Shown here: positions 15,745-24,428 of the stretch, one piece after another
How positions within the stretch are numbered: the first letter of the stretch is position 1
Layout: the number at the start of each line of letters is the position of its first letter
NCBI RefSeq assembly: GCF_009905255.1
Contig: NZ_CP047602.1
Location: 930,001-994,000, forward strand
Direction: 5' to 3'
DNA from: Thermoanaerobacterium aotearoense
Lineage (GTDB): Bacteria; Bacillota; Thermoanaerobacteria; Thermoanaerobacterales; Thermoanaerobacteraceae
DNA: 64,000 nucleotides
Notes under the pieces: model-generated
Databases searched by the model: none
The model's input: the letters and a program-made list of their open reading frames with translations, nothing else
What the model was told of the DNA's origin: nothing
Translations under genes and position numbers: made by a program

Positions 15745-17406
15745 ATACTTTCTTCAATGAATCATAGATATGAGCATAATTAAAAAATCGATCAAAAATA
15801 AAAACCAGAATAGGTAGGTAATGTAAATGATAAAGGCTAAAAAATATACTTGAACATTTAAAACTAAATAAAAGAAAAAAAGAGCTGAAAAAGGGCATAA
15901 AAATCCTGTAGATAATTGATGGCAAAAATTGAGAACTAAAACATATAAAAATTAAGCTAAACGCTTTAAACCATCAAGAGATTTAATTTTATCGATATTA
16001 CCTGATTTATATGCAACAATAGCAAGTGTCAATAAAGTAATATGGCCAAAAGTATTTAAATTACTTACAGAATCAATGTTTCTAACGTATGCCCTTTCAA
16101 AATCTAAAGCTTTAAAGCGGGAATTATATCTTTCTGATTCTGTCCTTAATTTATATTTGGATTTGAAATATATAGAATTTCTATCAATTGAAGACCTGTA
16201 ATCAGTAGATATAGAAGTATATTTAATGCAACCCCTGTACTTTTTGCCATTAAAGTATTTGGGATGATGGCATGGGCAAAGAGAATCATTTTTAGACTTA
16301 TAGTATTTACAACGATGTTTTTGCTTAATAAAACCATCGAAATACTCTTTACCATCTTTAATCATTGGAATACCTGCATCACAGACAACATGACCATCAT
16401 CAGTTAATTTATGCGTTTTAGAGCCTCTCTTATTAAGAGGAATAAAACAATGACCATGGAGGGTGTCTCTCACAAAACTATAGACTTTCTTAACATCATA
16501 GCCTTTGTCAGCAATAAAATTGACACCTTCAAGATTAAACCAATTGTTGGTTTCAGATAAAAGAGGGATTGCAGCATCAAAATCGGGGATATTAGCAGGA
16601 GTGGTTACTTCAGCAATAGGAAGACCAGACAAAGAATCAATAATAATATGGTTTTTATATCCCCAATAAAATTCAAAATTTTTATTAGAAGAATCATTAG
16701 AAGCAGTATGAACACCAAGTCTACAATCCTTGTCAGACTTAGGCTGATTATCTTTAGAGAATTTATTTTTAGAAAAACACTTAGGATTATTGAACTTAGT
16801 ATTAGCCTTAATAGGAGTAGAATCCAAAGAAATAGATTCACCAGAAATAAGGCCGAAATCCTTAAGAATATTAACTTGATTCTGCATAACATAAGACAAA
16901 TATTTATGATCAAAATTTTTAAGGAAACGATCAAAAGTCCAATAAGAGGGCAACTTTTTAGTAATATCAAAACCGCAGAGGTGAGCAATAATAAGATTAT
17001 TATTAAGATAATCAATGAGATCAGAAATCTCACCGAATTTCTCAGCTTTCATAACAATGATGGCTCTAAAGAGGGCATGACGAGAATAACCTCTAGGGCC
17101 AAATTTAGAAGGCGGGAATTCAGGAATGGAAGACAAATCAAGATTGCTAAATAAAGAAGTATAAAAATCAATTTTAGGTTGAGAAGTAAAAAGGTCAATA
17201 ATGTTTAAAACTTGTTGAAGCTGGTACATGTAGGGTTTCCTCCTTTAATGTTTAATGATGCTAATAATACAATAATTCGACATAAAAGGCAGGAAATCCT
17301 ACATATCAGATAAAAAATTTTCAGGGTGATAAGAAAAAAGCATATCTTAAAAATGGCTAAAATCAAGGCTTTTGAGATATGCACAAGTCTATCAATGAAT
17401 CAAGTA
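15745..17406 (-). mobile_element. Insertion sequence with one DDE transposase (ends tentative)
   Basis: An insertion element lies between the ROK regulator and the sugar operon. The transposase fills 15952-17229. The first 16 bases inward from 15745 (ATACTTTCTTCAATGA) match the complement of the bases ending at 17406 (ATACTTGATTCATTGA) at 13 of 16 positions, which I take as the best guess for terminal inverted repeats. No target-site duplication is evident, so the borders are uncertain. An imperfect hairpin (about 17340-17382) lies near the right end. Confidence 0.5.
15952..17229 (-). CDS. IS1182/IS5-like DDE transposase
   Basis: A 425-residue transposase with an N-terminal DUF772-type helical domain (GPRGYSRHALFRAIIVMKAE, about residues 43-62) and a DDE nuclease domain: first Asp in ISLDSTPIKA (about 157), second in NFIADKGYDVKKVY (about 242) and a late Glu in RTESERYNSRFKALDFERAY (about 375). 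It seems full length and uninterrupted, so the element may be active. GGAGGAAACC precedes the ATG. Codon use is as AT-rich as the surroundings. The exact IS family is uncertain. Confidence 0.88.
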   Translation of the reverse strand: MYQLQQVLNIIDLFTSQPKIDFYTSLFSNLDLSSIPEFPPSKFGPRGYSRHALFRAIIVMKAEKFGEISDLIDYLNNNLIIAHLCGFDITKKLPSYWTFDRFLKNFDHKYLSYVMQNQVNILKDFGLISGESISLDSTPIKANTKFNNPKCFSKNKFSKDNQPKSDKDCRLGVHTASNDSSNKNFEFYWGYKNHIIIDSLSGLPIAEVTTPANIPDFDAAIPLLSETNNWFNLEGVNFIADKGYDVKKVYSFVRDTLHGHCFIPLNKRGSKTHKLTDDGHVVCDAGIPMIKDGKEYFDGFIKQKHRCKYYKSKNDSLCPCHHPKYFNGKKYRGCIKYTSISTDYRSSIDRNSIYFKSKYKLRTESERYNSRFKALDFERAYVRNIDSVSNLNTFGHITLLTLAIVAYKSGNIDKIKSLDGLKRLA

Positions 17407-17415
17407 TAGGAGGTG

Positions 17416-17454
17416 ATTTTAATTTTAAATTAAATTTTTCTGTCAAATTAAAAT
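17416..17454. promoter_or_regulatory. AT-rich inverted repeat ahead of the isomalto-oligosaccharide operon (possible operator)
   Basis: ATTTTAATTT (17416-17425) is the exact complement of AAATTAAAAT (17445-17454), spaced 19 bases apart, immediately before the binding-protein ribosome site. Such a dyad fits a ROK-type operator, but base composition makes chance dyads common. An unused AGGAGGTGAT ribosome-site-like sequence lies at 17408-17417. Confidence 0.3.
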
Positions 17455-17471
17455 TTTAGGAGGGTATTGAG

Positions 17472-18779
17472 ATGAAAAGTAAAAAGTTGTTGTCAGTTTT
17501 AATTGTATCAGTAATGATATTTTCTGTATTTTTATCTGGGTGTGGCAGTGCTAAAAACTCTAAATCAGCAGAGAACAGTTCTAATAGCAGTTCGAATGTA
17601 AACGAAAGTCAGTCTTCAGAAACTGTCACAATTACTTTTTGGCATACATTTAGTGATAAAGAAGATAAATTGCTGAAAGAACAGATTATACCTTATTTTG
17701 AAAAGAAATATCCTAATATAAAAGTTGATGCTAAAAGAATGCCTTCAACTGATACCTTAAGACAGCAGGTAATAACAGCGGTTTCGGGTAATGCTGTTCC
17801 AGACGTTATGAGAATGGATATTGTATGGGTATCTGGATTTGCTAAACTTGGGGCACTTCAGGAAGTTGATAATTTAGACGGCTTTGATGAAATTAAGAAT
17901 AATTCATTTGCAGGTCCTCTAGCGACAAATTACTATAATGGTCATTATTATGGCATACCACAGGATACTAATACCAAAATTGCTTTGTATAACAAGACAC
18001 TGCTTCAACAATTAGGATTGAATGAGCCGCCAAAGACTTTTGATGATTTGGTTTCAGCAGCAGAAAAATTAAAATCAAAAGATAAATGGGGTATTGGCAT
18101 TGGCGGTACAAGTACATGGGGAATGGCACCATATTTCCTGTCACTTGGTGGTAAGGTTACAGATGATAAATATACAAAGGCGACTGGGTACTTAAATAGT
18201 CCAGAAAGTGTAGCTGCATTACAGAAACTACTTGATTTATATAATAAAGGATTGATCGCCCCAACAATAATCGGTGGTAAACCTGATTCTTGGGGTGGCA
18301 TGAAAGGCAACAATTATTTAATGATTGATGATGGCCCGTGGTATTATAGTATACAAGGCGATTCTGTAAAAAACACGACAGTACCGGCTTTGTTTCCACA
18401 AGGTTCTGCTGGTAGTATTTCTGTAGTTGGTGGTGAGGATCTAGTTTTGTTTAAAGGTAGCAAACATCCAAAGGAAGCTTGGACTTTTATGAAATATATG
18501 TTTTCAGAAACACCACAAAAGATTTTGGCTAAGCAGGCATATCTAATACCTACTAACAAGGTCGTTGCAAATTCTGAAGAAATAAGTTCTGATCCTATTT
18601 TAAAATTATATGTGCAGCAAATGGAGAGTGCATGGCCTCGTACGCCAAGCCCAAATTGGGATAAAATAGATAAATCATTAAGTTTGGCTTTTGAAAAAGT
18701 ATTTAGGCATGTAGCAACACCACAAAAAGCTTTGGACGATGCTGCGAGAGAAATTGATGTTTATTTAAAAAATAATTAA
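17472..18779 (+). CDS. ABC sugar transporter substrate-binding lipoprotein
   Basis: A 435-residue family 1 extracellular solute-binding protein. The signal peptide (KKLLSVLIVSVMIFSVF) ends in the lipobox LSGC (Cys about residue 27), so it is anchored to the membrane. A Ser/Asn linker follows, then the typical ITFWHTFSD start of the mature fold. It hands sugar to the two permeases encoded just downstream. TAGGAGGG precedes the ATG. No ATPase gene is in the operon, so a shared MsmK/UgpC-type ATPase encoded elsewhere must drive it. The substrate, probably isomalto-oligosaccharides, is inferred from GH15-like and GH66 genes in the operon. Confidence 0.92.
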   Translation: MKSKKLLSVLIVSVMIFSVFLSGCGSAKNSKSAENSSNSSSNVNESQSSETVTITFWHTFSDKEDKLLKEQIIPYFEKKYPNIKVDAKRMPSTDTLRQQVITAVSGNAVPDVMRMDIVWVSGFAKLGALQEVDNLDGFDEIKNNSFAGPLATNYYNGHYYGIPQDTNTKIALYNKTLLQQLGLNEPPKTFDDLVSAAEKLKSKDKWGIGIGGTSTWGMAPYFLSLGGKVTDDKYTKATGYLNSPESVAALQKLLDLYNKGLIAPTIIGGKPDSWGGMKGNNYLMIDDGPWYYSIQGDSVKNTTVPALFPQGSAGSISVVGGEDLVLFKGSKHPKEAWTFMKYMFSETPQKILAKQAYLIPTNKVVANSEEISSDPILKLYVQQMESAWPRTPSPNWDKIDKSLSLAFEKVFRHVATPQKALDDAAREIDVYLKNN

Positions 18780-18788
18780 TTGGTAAAG

Positions 18789-18821
18789 TATAGGGATTAT
18801 GCTAGTGACATGATCCCTATA
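18789..18821 (+). promoter_or_regulatory. Intercistronic hairpin after the binding-protein gene
   Basis: TATAGGGATTATG (18789-18801) pairs with CATGATCCCTATA (18809-18821), a 13-bp stem with one wobble and a 7-base loop. No T run follows, so it more likely protects the binding-protein mRNA from 3' decay and raises its level over the permeases. Confidence 0.6.
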
Positions 18822-18838
18822 CTAGGAGGTGAAATTGA

Positions 18839-19768
18839 TTGTTATCTCAAAATGTTTCATTTAGAAATAAAAATCTTAGTCGTGGAATAAAGGAATGGTT
18901 GGATGTATTACCGTTCATAGGTATAGGATTTATTTTATTGGCTGTTTTTGTTATCTATCCACAAATTAAAAATATATATATGGCATTTACAAATTATAAT
19001 ATAATGCCAGGTCAAGTTAGCCCATGGGTTGGATTATTGAATTTTATAAAAATATTTCACGATGATAATTTTTTATTAGCATTTAGAAATACCATTCTTT
19101 ACGGTATTGTTACTGTTCCTTGTCAAATGATTATTGGTCTTGTAATTGCCGTATTAATTAATAATTTGACTAGAGGAAAAGTGTTTTATAGGGTTATGAT
19201 ATATATTCCTGTAATTACGTCTTGGGTTGTGGTTTCATTAATATTTAAATATTTGTTTACGGACGGCAAGGAAGGACTGATGAATTTTTTATTGCTTAAA
19301 CTGCATTTAATTGGAAGCCCTATTATGTGGTTAGAAAATACTTGGACCGCAAACTTAGTAATATGGTTATTAGGTGTTTGGAAAGGAATCGGTTGGGTTA
19401 TGGTTATATACTATGCTGCACTTCAAGGCATATCAAATGATATATATGAAGCAGCAAAAATTGATGGTGCAAATCCAATTCAAGTGTTTTTTAATATTAC
19501 AGTACCGTTAATAAAACCTACTACTTTTTATATTTTGATTAATCTTATTATTGGTGCTTTTGGTGTATTTATACAAGTAATGCTGATTACAGGCGGAGGA
19601 CCGCTTGGAACAACCGATGTTCTGCTAAACTATATGTATAAAGCTGCATTTAGTGATTTCAACTTTGGATATGCATCTGCAATGAGCGTTATAATCGGCA
19701 TAGTAATTTTAACATTGTCATTATTTCAAAAAAGGATTATGAGGTATAGCGAAGATAATCCTTATTAG
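18839..19768 (+). CDS. ABC sugar transporter permease, MalF type
   Basis: A 309-residue permease with six membrane helices (first LPFIGIGFILLAVFVIYP, about residues 24-41) and an EAA loop EAAKIDGANPIQVFFNITVP (about 210). The start is TTG 18839 with AGGAGGTGAAA 6 bases upstream. It forms the heterodimeric channel with the next permease, fed by the lipoprotein upstream. Confidence 0.92.
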   Translation: MLSQNVSFRNKNLSRGIKEWLDVLPFIGIGFILLAVFVIYPQIKNIYMAFTNYNIMPGQVSPWVGLLNFIKIFHDDNFLLAFRNTILYGIVTVPCQMIIGLVIAVLINNLTRGKVFYRVMIYIPVITSWVVVSLIFKYLFTDGKEGLMNFLLLKLHLIGSPIMWLENTWTANLVIWLLGVWKGIGWVMVIYYAALQGISNDIYEAAKIDGANPIQVFFNITVPLIKPTTFYILINLIIGAFGVFIQVMLITGGGPLGTTDVLLNYMYKAAFSDFNFGYASAMSVIIGIVILTLSLFQKRIMRYSEDNPY

Positions 19769-19779
19769 AGGTGAGATTT

Positions 19780-20613
19780 ATGAAAAAGATTAATTTTCCA
19801 CAGTTATTTTTGCATATTTTCTTATTAATATGTGTAGCTGCTATGATAGTGCCTTTCTTATATATGATTTCAACTGCGCTGACAAAAGATACTTATATTA
19901 TGCCGTATCCGCCTATATTAATTCCAAAGACATTTTATACGGGGAATTTTAAAGAAGCATGGCTATCTAATAATTTTTTCAGATATTTTTTAAACAGTTT
20001 ATATATATCATTAATTAGCACAGTATTGTCGCTATTTATAGCTACACTATCAGCTTACGGCTTTGCAAGATTTAGTTTTCCAGGGAAAGAAATGCTATTT
20101 AATGTATATCTGTTTACAATGATGGTTCCAGGAGTTTTAAATATTGTGGCACAGTATACCGTAATCAATGGATTGCATCTTGTTGACACATATTCTGGGC
20201 TACTACTGCTGTACGTAGGTACGGGGATCGCCGGAAATACTTTCTTTCTTAGAGGTTTCTTTGAAAGCATTCCTAAGGAGTTAGAAGAATCAATAATAAT
20301 TGATGGCGGAACGAGATGGACCATATACAGGCATGTTATATTGCCTCTCTCAAAACCGGCGCTGGCGACATTTGCAATTTTTGCTTTTGAAGGAACATGG
20401 GATGAATTTTTTGTTGCACTGACGTTTATAAAAACAGAAATAAAGCGCACATTGCCGATTGCGATTATGCTATTTCAGGGAGAATTTGCAACAAAATGGG
20501 GGCTTGTCTTTGCTGCATCATTAATTGCAGTTGTTCCAGTTATATTAATATTTGTTGTGTTCCAAAAGTATTTTATAAGAGGCGGCATTCAAGAAGGTGC
20601 AATAAAAGGTTAA
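19780..20613 (+). CDS. ABC sugar transporter permease, MalG type
   Basis: A 277-residue permease with six membrane helices and an EAA-like loop (LEESIIIDGGTRWTIYRHVI, about 168-187), ending YFIRGGIQEGAIKG, the usual MalG-type tail. ATG 19780 follows GAGGTGAG; an in-frame GTG at 19771 lies inside that ribosome site. It is the partner of the MalF-type permease 11 bases upstream. Confidence 0.92.
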   Translation: MKKINFPQLFLHIFLLICVAAMIVPFLYMISTALTKDTYIMPYPPILIPKTFYTGNFKEAWLSNNFFRYFLNSLYISLISTVLSLFIATLSAYGFARFSFPGKEMLFNVYLFTMMVPGVLNIVAQYTVINGLHLVDTYSGLLLLYVGTGIAGNTFFLRGFFESIPKELEESIIIDGGTRWTIYRHVILPLSKPALATFAIFAFEGTWDEFFVALTFIKTEIKRTLPIAIMLFQGEFATKWGLVFAASLIAVVPVILIFVVFQKYFIRGGIQEGAIKG

Positions 20614-20684
20614 TCAAGTATTAGAAATTAAGTATTTGTAGCAATAAATTTTCAATTAAAAATGAAATATATGGAGGGGTTGAA

Positions 20685-21758
20685 GTGATAGAATTGCTAA
20701 ATAAAAGTGTTGAAATAATCAAAGATAACCAATCGGAATATGGTTCGTTTATAGCATCGCCGTACTTTCCAACATATCATTATAGCTGGCTTAGGGATGG
20801 AAGCTTTATTGCATATTCTATGGATTTAATGGGTGAATATGAATCATCTGAAAAGTTTTATCATTGGATAGATACTGTAATAAAAAGATATGGTTATAAA
20901 GTAGAGAATATTAAGGAAAAGGTTAAAGATGGCAAGAGGCTTGTGACGGGAGATTTTCTACACGCAAGGTATACTTTAGATGGATATGAGGAAACTGAAC
21001 AAGGCTGGGGAAATTTTCAGCTTGATGGATATGGGACTTGGCTTTGGGGATTGTCTGAACATATAAAATTGACAGGTAAAGAAGAACTTATATATAACTT
21101 TAAAGAAAGCATTGAATTGACAATAGAATATTTAAGTCATTTATGGAATTATCCAAACTACGACGTATGGGAAGAGAATGGCGACAAAATCCATACATCT
21201 ACACTTGCATGTATATATGGCGGCATTAAATCTATTAATGAATTTTTGCATGATAAAAAATTGTTAACATTGTGTAATGAAATAAAGTCTTTCATACTTA
21301 CTAATTGTGTAAGTGATGGGCATTTTGTTAAGTATATTGGAAGCAAGGATGTAGATGCTAGTTTGGCATGGATTCTGGTGCCTTTTGAAGTGGTTGAAAT
21401 TAATGATGAAATTTTTATTAATACTGTAAAAAAAATAGAAAAGGAGCTTTTTCACAACGGAGGTTTACACCGATTTAAAGATGATACTTATTATGGTGGT
21501 GGAGAATGGATACTGCTTTCTGCATGGCTTGGATGGTATTATGCTAAAGTAGGGGAAATAGACGATGCTAAAAATATTAAAAAGTGGATAGAAAATCAGA
21601 TGGATGACAATGGATATTTGCCAGAGCAGGTTTGCTTTCATGTCAACGATGATAGATATTACCCTTATTGGGTAAAAAAATGGGGTGAAGTAGCAAAACC
21701 ATTGTTATGGTCTCATGCAATGTATATAGTTTTAATAAAAATGATTGAGGAGGTTTAA
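20685..21758 (+). CDS. GH15-like glycosidase (intracellular)
   Basis: A 357-residue (alpha/alpha)6-barrel protein like the catalytic domain of bacterial GH15 enzymes. Family features are YHYSWLRDGSFIAYSMDL near residue 28, GNFQLDGYGTWLWGL (about 107-121), a catalytic Glu in YYGGGEWILL (about 270) and a C-terminal LPEQV (about 313) followed by KPLLWSHAMY. There is no signal peptide and none of the beta domains of secreted glucoamylases, so it acts in the cytosol on imported sugar. GTG 20685 has GGAGGGG upstream. With GH66 next door it likely trims isomalto-oligosaccharides to glucose. Confidence 0.82.
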   Translation: MIELLNKSVEIIKDNQSEYGSFIASPYFPTYHYSWLRDGSFIAYSMDLMGEYESSEKFYHWIDTVIKRYGYKVENIKEKVKDGKRLVTGDFLHARYTLDGYEETEQGWGNFQLDGYGTWLWGLSEHIKLTGKEELIYNFKESIELTIEYLSHLWNYPNYDVWEENGDKIHTSTLACIYGGIKSINEFLHDKKLLTLCNEIKSFILTNCVSDGHFVKYIGSKDVDASLAWILVPFEVVEINDEIFINTVKKIEKELFHNGGLHRFKDDTYYGGGEWILLSAWLGWYYAKVGEIDDAKNIKKWIENQMDDNGYLPEQVCFHVNDDRYYPYWVKKWGEVAKPLLWSHAMYIVLIKMIEEV

Positions 21759-21762
21759 AAAG

Positions 21763-23466
21763 ATGTTGATTAAAGATGTATATCCTTCTAAAGCACAATA
21801 TTTGAATGGAGAAAATATAAAAATAATTGTGGAACTTAGCAATAAAGAATTTAAAAGTAAAAGTGGATATATTATTAGATGTGATATTTTCCATTTAAAT
21901 GATAGAATATTGCAGTTTGAAAGTGATCTTAAAAATGAGGAACTTAAAGAATTTGAATTTAATATCAAATGTGATAATGAATCTATGGCAGGCTTCGGCG
22001 TCAATGTGTCTTTATTCAACGGTAATGAATTGATAGAAGGTGCGACGACTTCATTTGATGTAGTCAAAAATTTAATGTATGCGCCAAGATACGGATTCAT
22101 TTCAGATTTTTTTGAAAGCGATAAAGATGATTACAACGATTTAAAAGAACTTAACAAATTTCATATAAATTTAATTCAGTTTTATGATTGGATGTATAGG
22201 CATCATGAGTTGATACCGCCGACTGAAAAGTTTAAAGATCCACTTGGAAGAGATTTATCTATAAATGTTGTTAAACAAAAAATTGAATTAGCTCATGAAT
22301 ATGGAATGAAGGCAATGGCATATGGTGCAGTATACGGATCTGAGTCGGAATTTTTTGAAAAGCATAAAGATTGGGCCCTTCTAAATAATAATGATGAGTA
22401 TTATGAATTTGCCAATTTTATATATATAATGGATATTTCAAAAGAATGCGAATGGCATCAGCATATAATTAAAGAGTTTTTTAATGCAATTAAATTTGGA
22501 TTTGATGGTATTCACATGGATCAATATGGATTTCCTAAAGAAGCAGTGAGTGTGAAAGATGGATTGAAAAGATTAAGACGGTTAAAAGATGATTTTCCTG
22601 AACTAATTAATGATGCGAAAAGTTATATAGAAAATAATGGATACGATGTTGAGTTAATATTTAATGCTGTAAATAATTGGCCTATTGATTCAGTGATAGA
22701 TTCAAAGCAGGACGCGGTATACATAGAAGTATGGCCACCTAATGATACCTATCAAGACTTGTACAACCTGATTGCAAATGTGAAAAAACGCGGCACCACA
22801 AAGCAGGTGATATTAGCTGCGTATATGAAGCCATTTTCAAAATCTGAAAATACAAACATAGAATATGCCGAGAATGCTACAATATTGACTATGGCTTCCA
22901 TATTTGCTTCTGGCGGGTTTCACCTTTTGCTGGGAGAAGAGAATGGCATTTTGACGGAAGGGTATTATCCTAATTATTTTAAGATTTCTGATAAGCGGTT
23001 TATTTGCGAACTAAGAAATTATTACGATTTTATAGTCAGGTATGAAGAACTTCTCTATGGATTTGACATAATTGATGATACAATGACATATACAGGTGGG
23101 ATAAATGAAGAATATGTTTTTAAAGGAGCTAAATTTTCACCTATTGCAAAAGTAGATAGTGTTTGGACAATAATAAAAGAGAAACCAGGCTATAAAATAA
23201 TTAACTTTATCAATTTTACTGGTATAAAAAATATGAATTGGAATGAAGGAAAAGAAAAGAGGCCGAACTTATTGAGAGATATTGAAGTAGTGGCCCTTGT
23301 AGTTGAAGATGTAAAAGAAGTATTTGTTGCATCACCAGAAATAAATCATGGTCATCCTCAGAAGATTTCGTATGAATATGTCACACATGAACAAGGAAGG
23401 GCCATAAGATTTATAATACCAGAGCTTTATATCTGGGATTTGGTATATATAACCGTGGAAGTATGA
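21763..23466 (+). CDS. GH66 dextranase-type enzyme (intracellular)
   Basis: A 567-residue GH66 enzyme. After an N-terminal beta domain (1-100), the TIM barrel shows FDGIHMDQYGFP (nucleophile Asp, about residue 252) and AVYIEVWPPND (acid/base Glu, about 325). A C-terminal beta domain follows. It lacks a signal peptide and the large CBM35 insertion of cycloisomaltooligosaccharide-forming members. It should cleave alpha-1,6-glucan chains. ATG 21763 follows GAGGAGG by 6 bases and starts 4 bases after the GH15-like stop. With the ABC importer this makes an import-then-hydrolyse pathway for isomalto-oligosaccharides. Confidence 0.9.
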   Translation: MLIKDVYPSKAQYLNGENIKIIVELSNKEFKSKSGYIIRCDIFHLNDRILQFESDLKNEELKEFEFNIKCDNESMAGFGVNVSLFNGNELIEGATTSFDVVKNLMYAPRYGFISDFFESDKDDYNDLKELNKFHINLIQFYDWMYRHHELIPPTEKFKDPLGRDLSINVVKQKIELAHEYGMKAMAYGAVYGSESEFFEKHKDWALLNNNDEYYEFANFIYIMDISKECEWHQHIIKEFFNAIKFGFDGIHMDQYGFPKEAVSVKDGLKRLRRLKDDFPELINDAKSYIENNGYDVELIFNAVNNWPIDSVIDSKQDAVYIEVWPPNDTYQDLYNLIANVKKRGTTKQVILAAYMKPFSKSENTNIEYAENATILTMASIFASGGFHLLLGEENGILTEGYYPNYFKISDKRFICELRNYYDFIVRYEELLYGFDIIDDTMTYTGGINEEYVFKGAKFSPIAKVDSVWTIIKEKPGYKIINFINFTGIKNMNWNEGKEKRPNLLRDIEVVALVVEDVKEVFVASPEINHGHPQKISYEYVTHEQGRAIRFIIPELYIWDLVYITVEV

Positions 23467-23520
23467 AAATTATGTTATAGGTTTTTGTAAATCTGCAATT
23501 TCTTTTTTTTGAATAAAAAG

Positions 23521-23570
23521 AGGCTTTGTATTATGACTTATTTAGTCAGTTATGCAACAGCCTTTTTTAT
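23521..23570 (+). terminator. Terminator after the GH66 gene
   Basis: AGGCT (23521-23525) and AGCCT (23559-23563) close a stem containing an inner TGACT/AGTCA pair (23534-23548), followed by TTTTTT. Confidence 0.55.
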
Positions 23571-23624
23571 TTTGATAAGTACTGAAGTCATAGAATAGGA
23601 TAAAAAAGTCAAATTGTTGCTAAG

Positions 23625-23653
23625 TTATTAAAAAAATTTTTCTTTTTTAATAA
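23625..23653. promoter_or_regulatory. Perfect inverted repeat before the nanE operon
   Basis: TTATTAAAAAA (23625-23635) and TTTTTTAATAA (23643-23653) around a 7-base loop, just before a strong AAGGAGG. It could be the site of the RpiR-type regulator encoded in the operon, or a weak terminator. Confidence 0.35.
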
Positions 23654-23676
23654 AAATTAAGGAGGAATTTTTCAAA

Positions 23677-23700
23677 ATGTGTCGAATATATTTATATTAA
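23677..23700 (+). CDS. Possible 7-residue leader peptide before nanE
   Basis: A strong AAGGAGG (23659-23665) is followed 11 bases later by ATG 23677 and seven codons reading MCRIYLY, then TAA. nanE has its own ribosome site after it. It may be a translated leader, or the ribosome site of a vanished gene. There is no evidence that it is expressed. Confidence 0.3.
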   Translation: MCRIYLY

Positions 23701-23723
23701 GAAAAAGAAAAGAGGAGATGCCA

Positions 23724-24428
23724 ATGAAGGTATTAGATGATATAAAAAATGGACTAATAGTTTCATGTCAAGCACTTAGTAATGAGCCGCTTTACAGCCC
23801 GTTTATAATGGCAAAGATGGCTAAAGCTGCAGAAGTGGGAGGAGCTGTAGCTATTAGGGCCAATGGTTATGAAGATATAAAAGCTATAAGGAGAGAAGTG
23901 AAACTTCCTATTATAGGTCTTATTAAAAAAAATTATGAAGGATACAAGCCATATATAACACCTACTATAGAAGAAGTAAGTGCTGTTGTTAAAGCTGGCG
24001 CGGATATTGTCGCAATTGATGCGACTAAGTTGATTAAGCCAGGAGATATTTCAACAAAGGATCTTTTGAGAGAAATTAAAAAATTATATCCAAACATTTT
24101 GGTAATGGCTGATATATCTACTTATAACGAAGGAATTGAAGCGGAAAATTTAGGATTTGACATTGTATCTACAACACTTTCCGGATATACAGATTATAGC
24201 CCTAAAATTGATGGACCAGACTTTGAATTAATTGAAAGATTGTCAAAAGTATTAAAGGTTCCACTTATTGCTGAGGGAAGGATATGGACGCCTGAAGAAG
24301 CCATTAAAGCTTTAGAACTTGGTGCGTATGCAGTAGTAGTAGGTACTGCAATAACAAGACCTCAAGAGATAACAAGGCGTTTTGCTGAATCAATAAGAAA
24401 GGCGGTAAAATATGCAGGAGCAAAATAG
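23724..24428 (+). CDS. nanE: N-acetylmannosamine-6-phosphate 2-epimerase
   Basis: A 234-residue TIM-barrel epimerase of the NanE family: IVSCQALSNEPLYSP at the N-terminus, AIRANGYEDIKAI (about 37), IGLIKKNY (about 60), IVAIDAT (about 94), VMADIST (about 127) and LIAEGRIWTPEEA (about 180). It converts ManNAc 6-phosphate to GlcNAc 6-phosphate. ATG 23724 follows AGAGGAG by 6 bases; the open frame extends upstream to 23679 without a good start. It is the first gene of a long operon with an RpiR regulator and a ROK kinase. Sialic-acid lyase is absent, so the substrate may be a ManNAc glycoside rather than sialic acid. Confidence 0.92.
   Translation: MKVLDDIKNGLIVSCQALSNEPLYSPFIMAKMAKAAEVGGAVAIRANGYEDIKAIRREVKLPIIGLIKKNYEGYKPYITPTIEEVSAVVKAGADIVAIDATKLIKPGDISTKDLLREIKKLYPNILVMADISTYNEGIEAENLGFDIVSTTLSGYTDYSPKIDGPDFELIERLSKVLKVPLIAEGRIWTPEEAIKALELGAYAVVVGTAITRPQEITRRFAESIRKAVKYAGAK

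Noticed and set aside
16648-17154. A 168-codon plus-strand frame opposite the transposase
   Set aside because: It is antisense to a full-length transposase, very Ile/Arg-rich and has no ribosome site; a shadow of an AT-rich gene.
17340-17382. Hairpin near the right end of the IS taken as a terminator
   Set aside because: It has mismatches in the middle of the stem and no T run, and is as likely to be part of the element's end.
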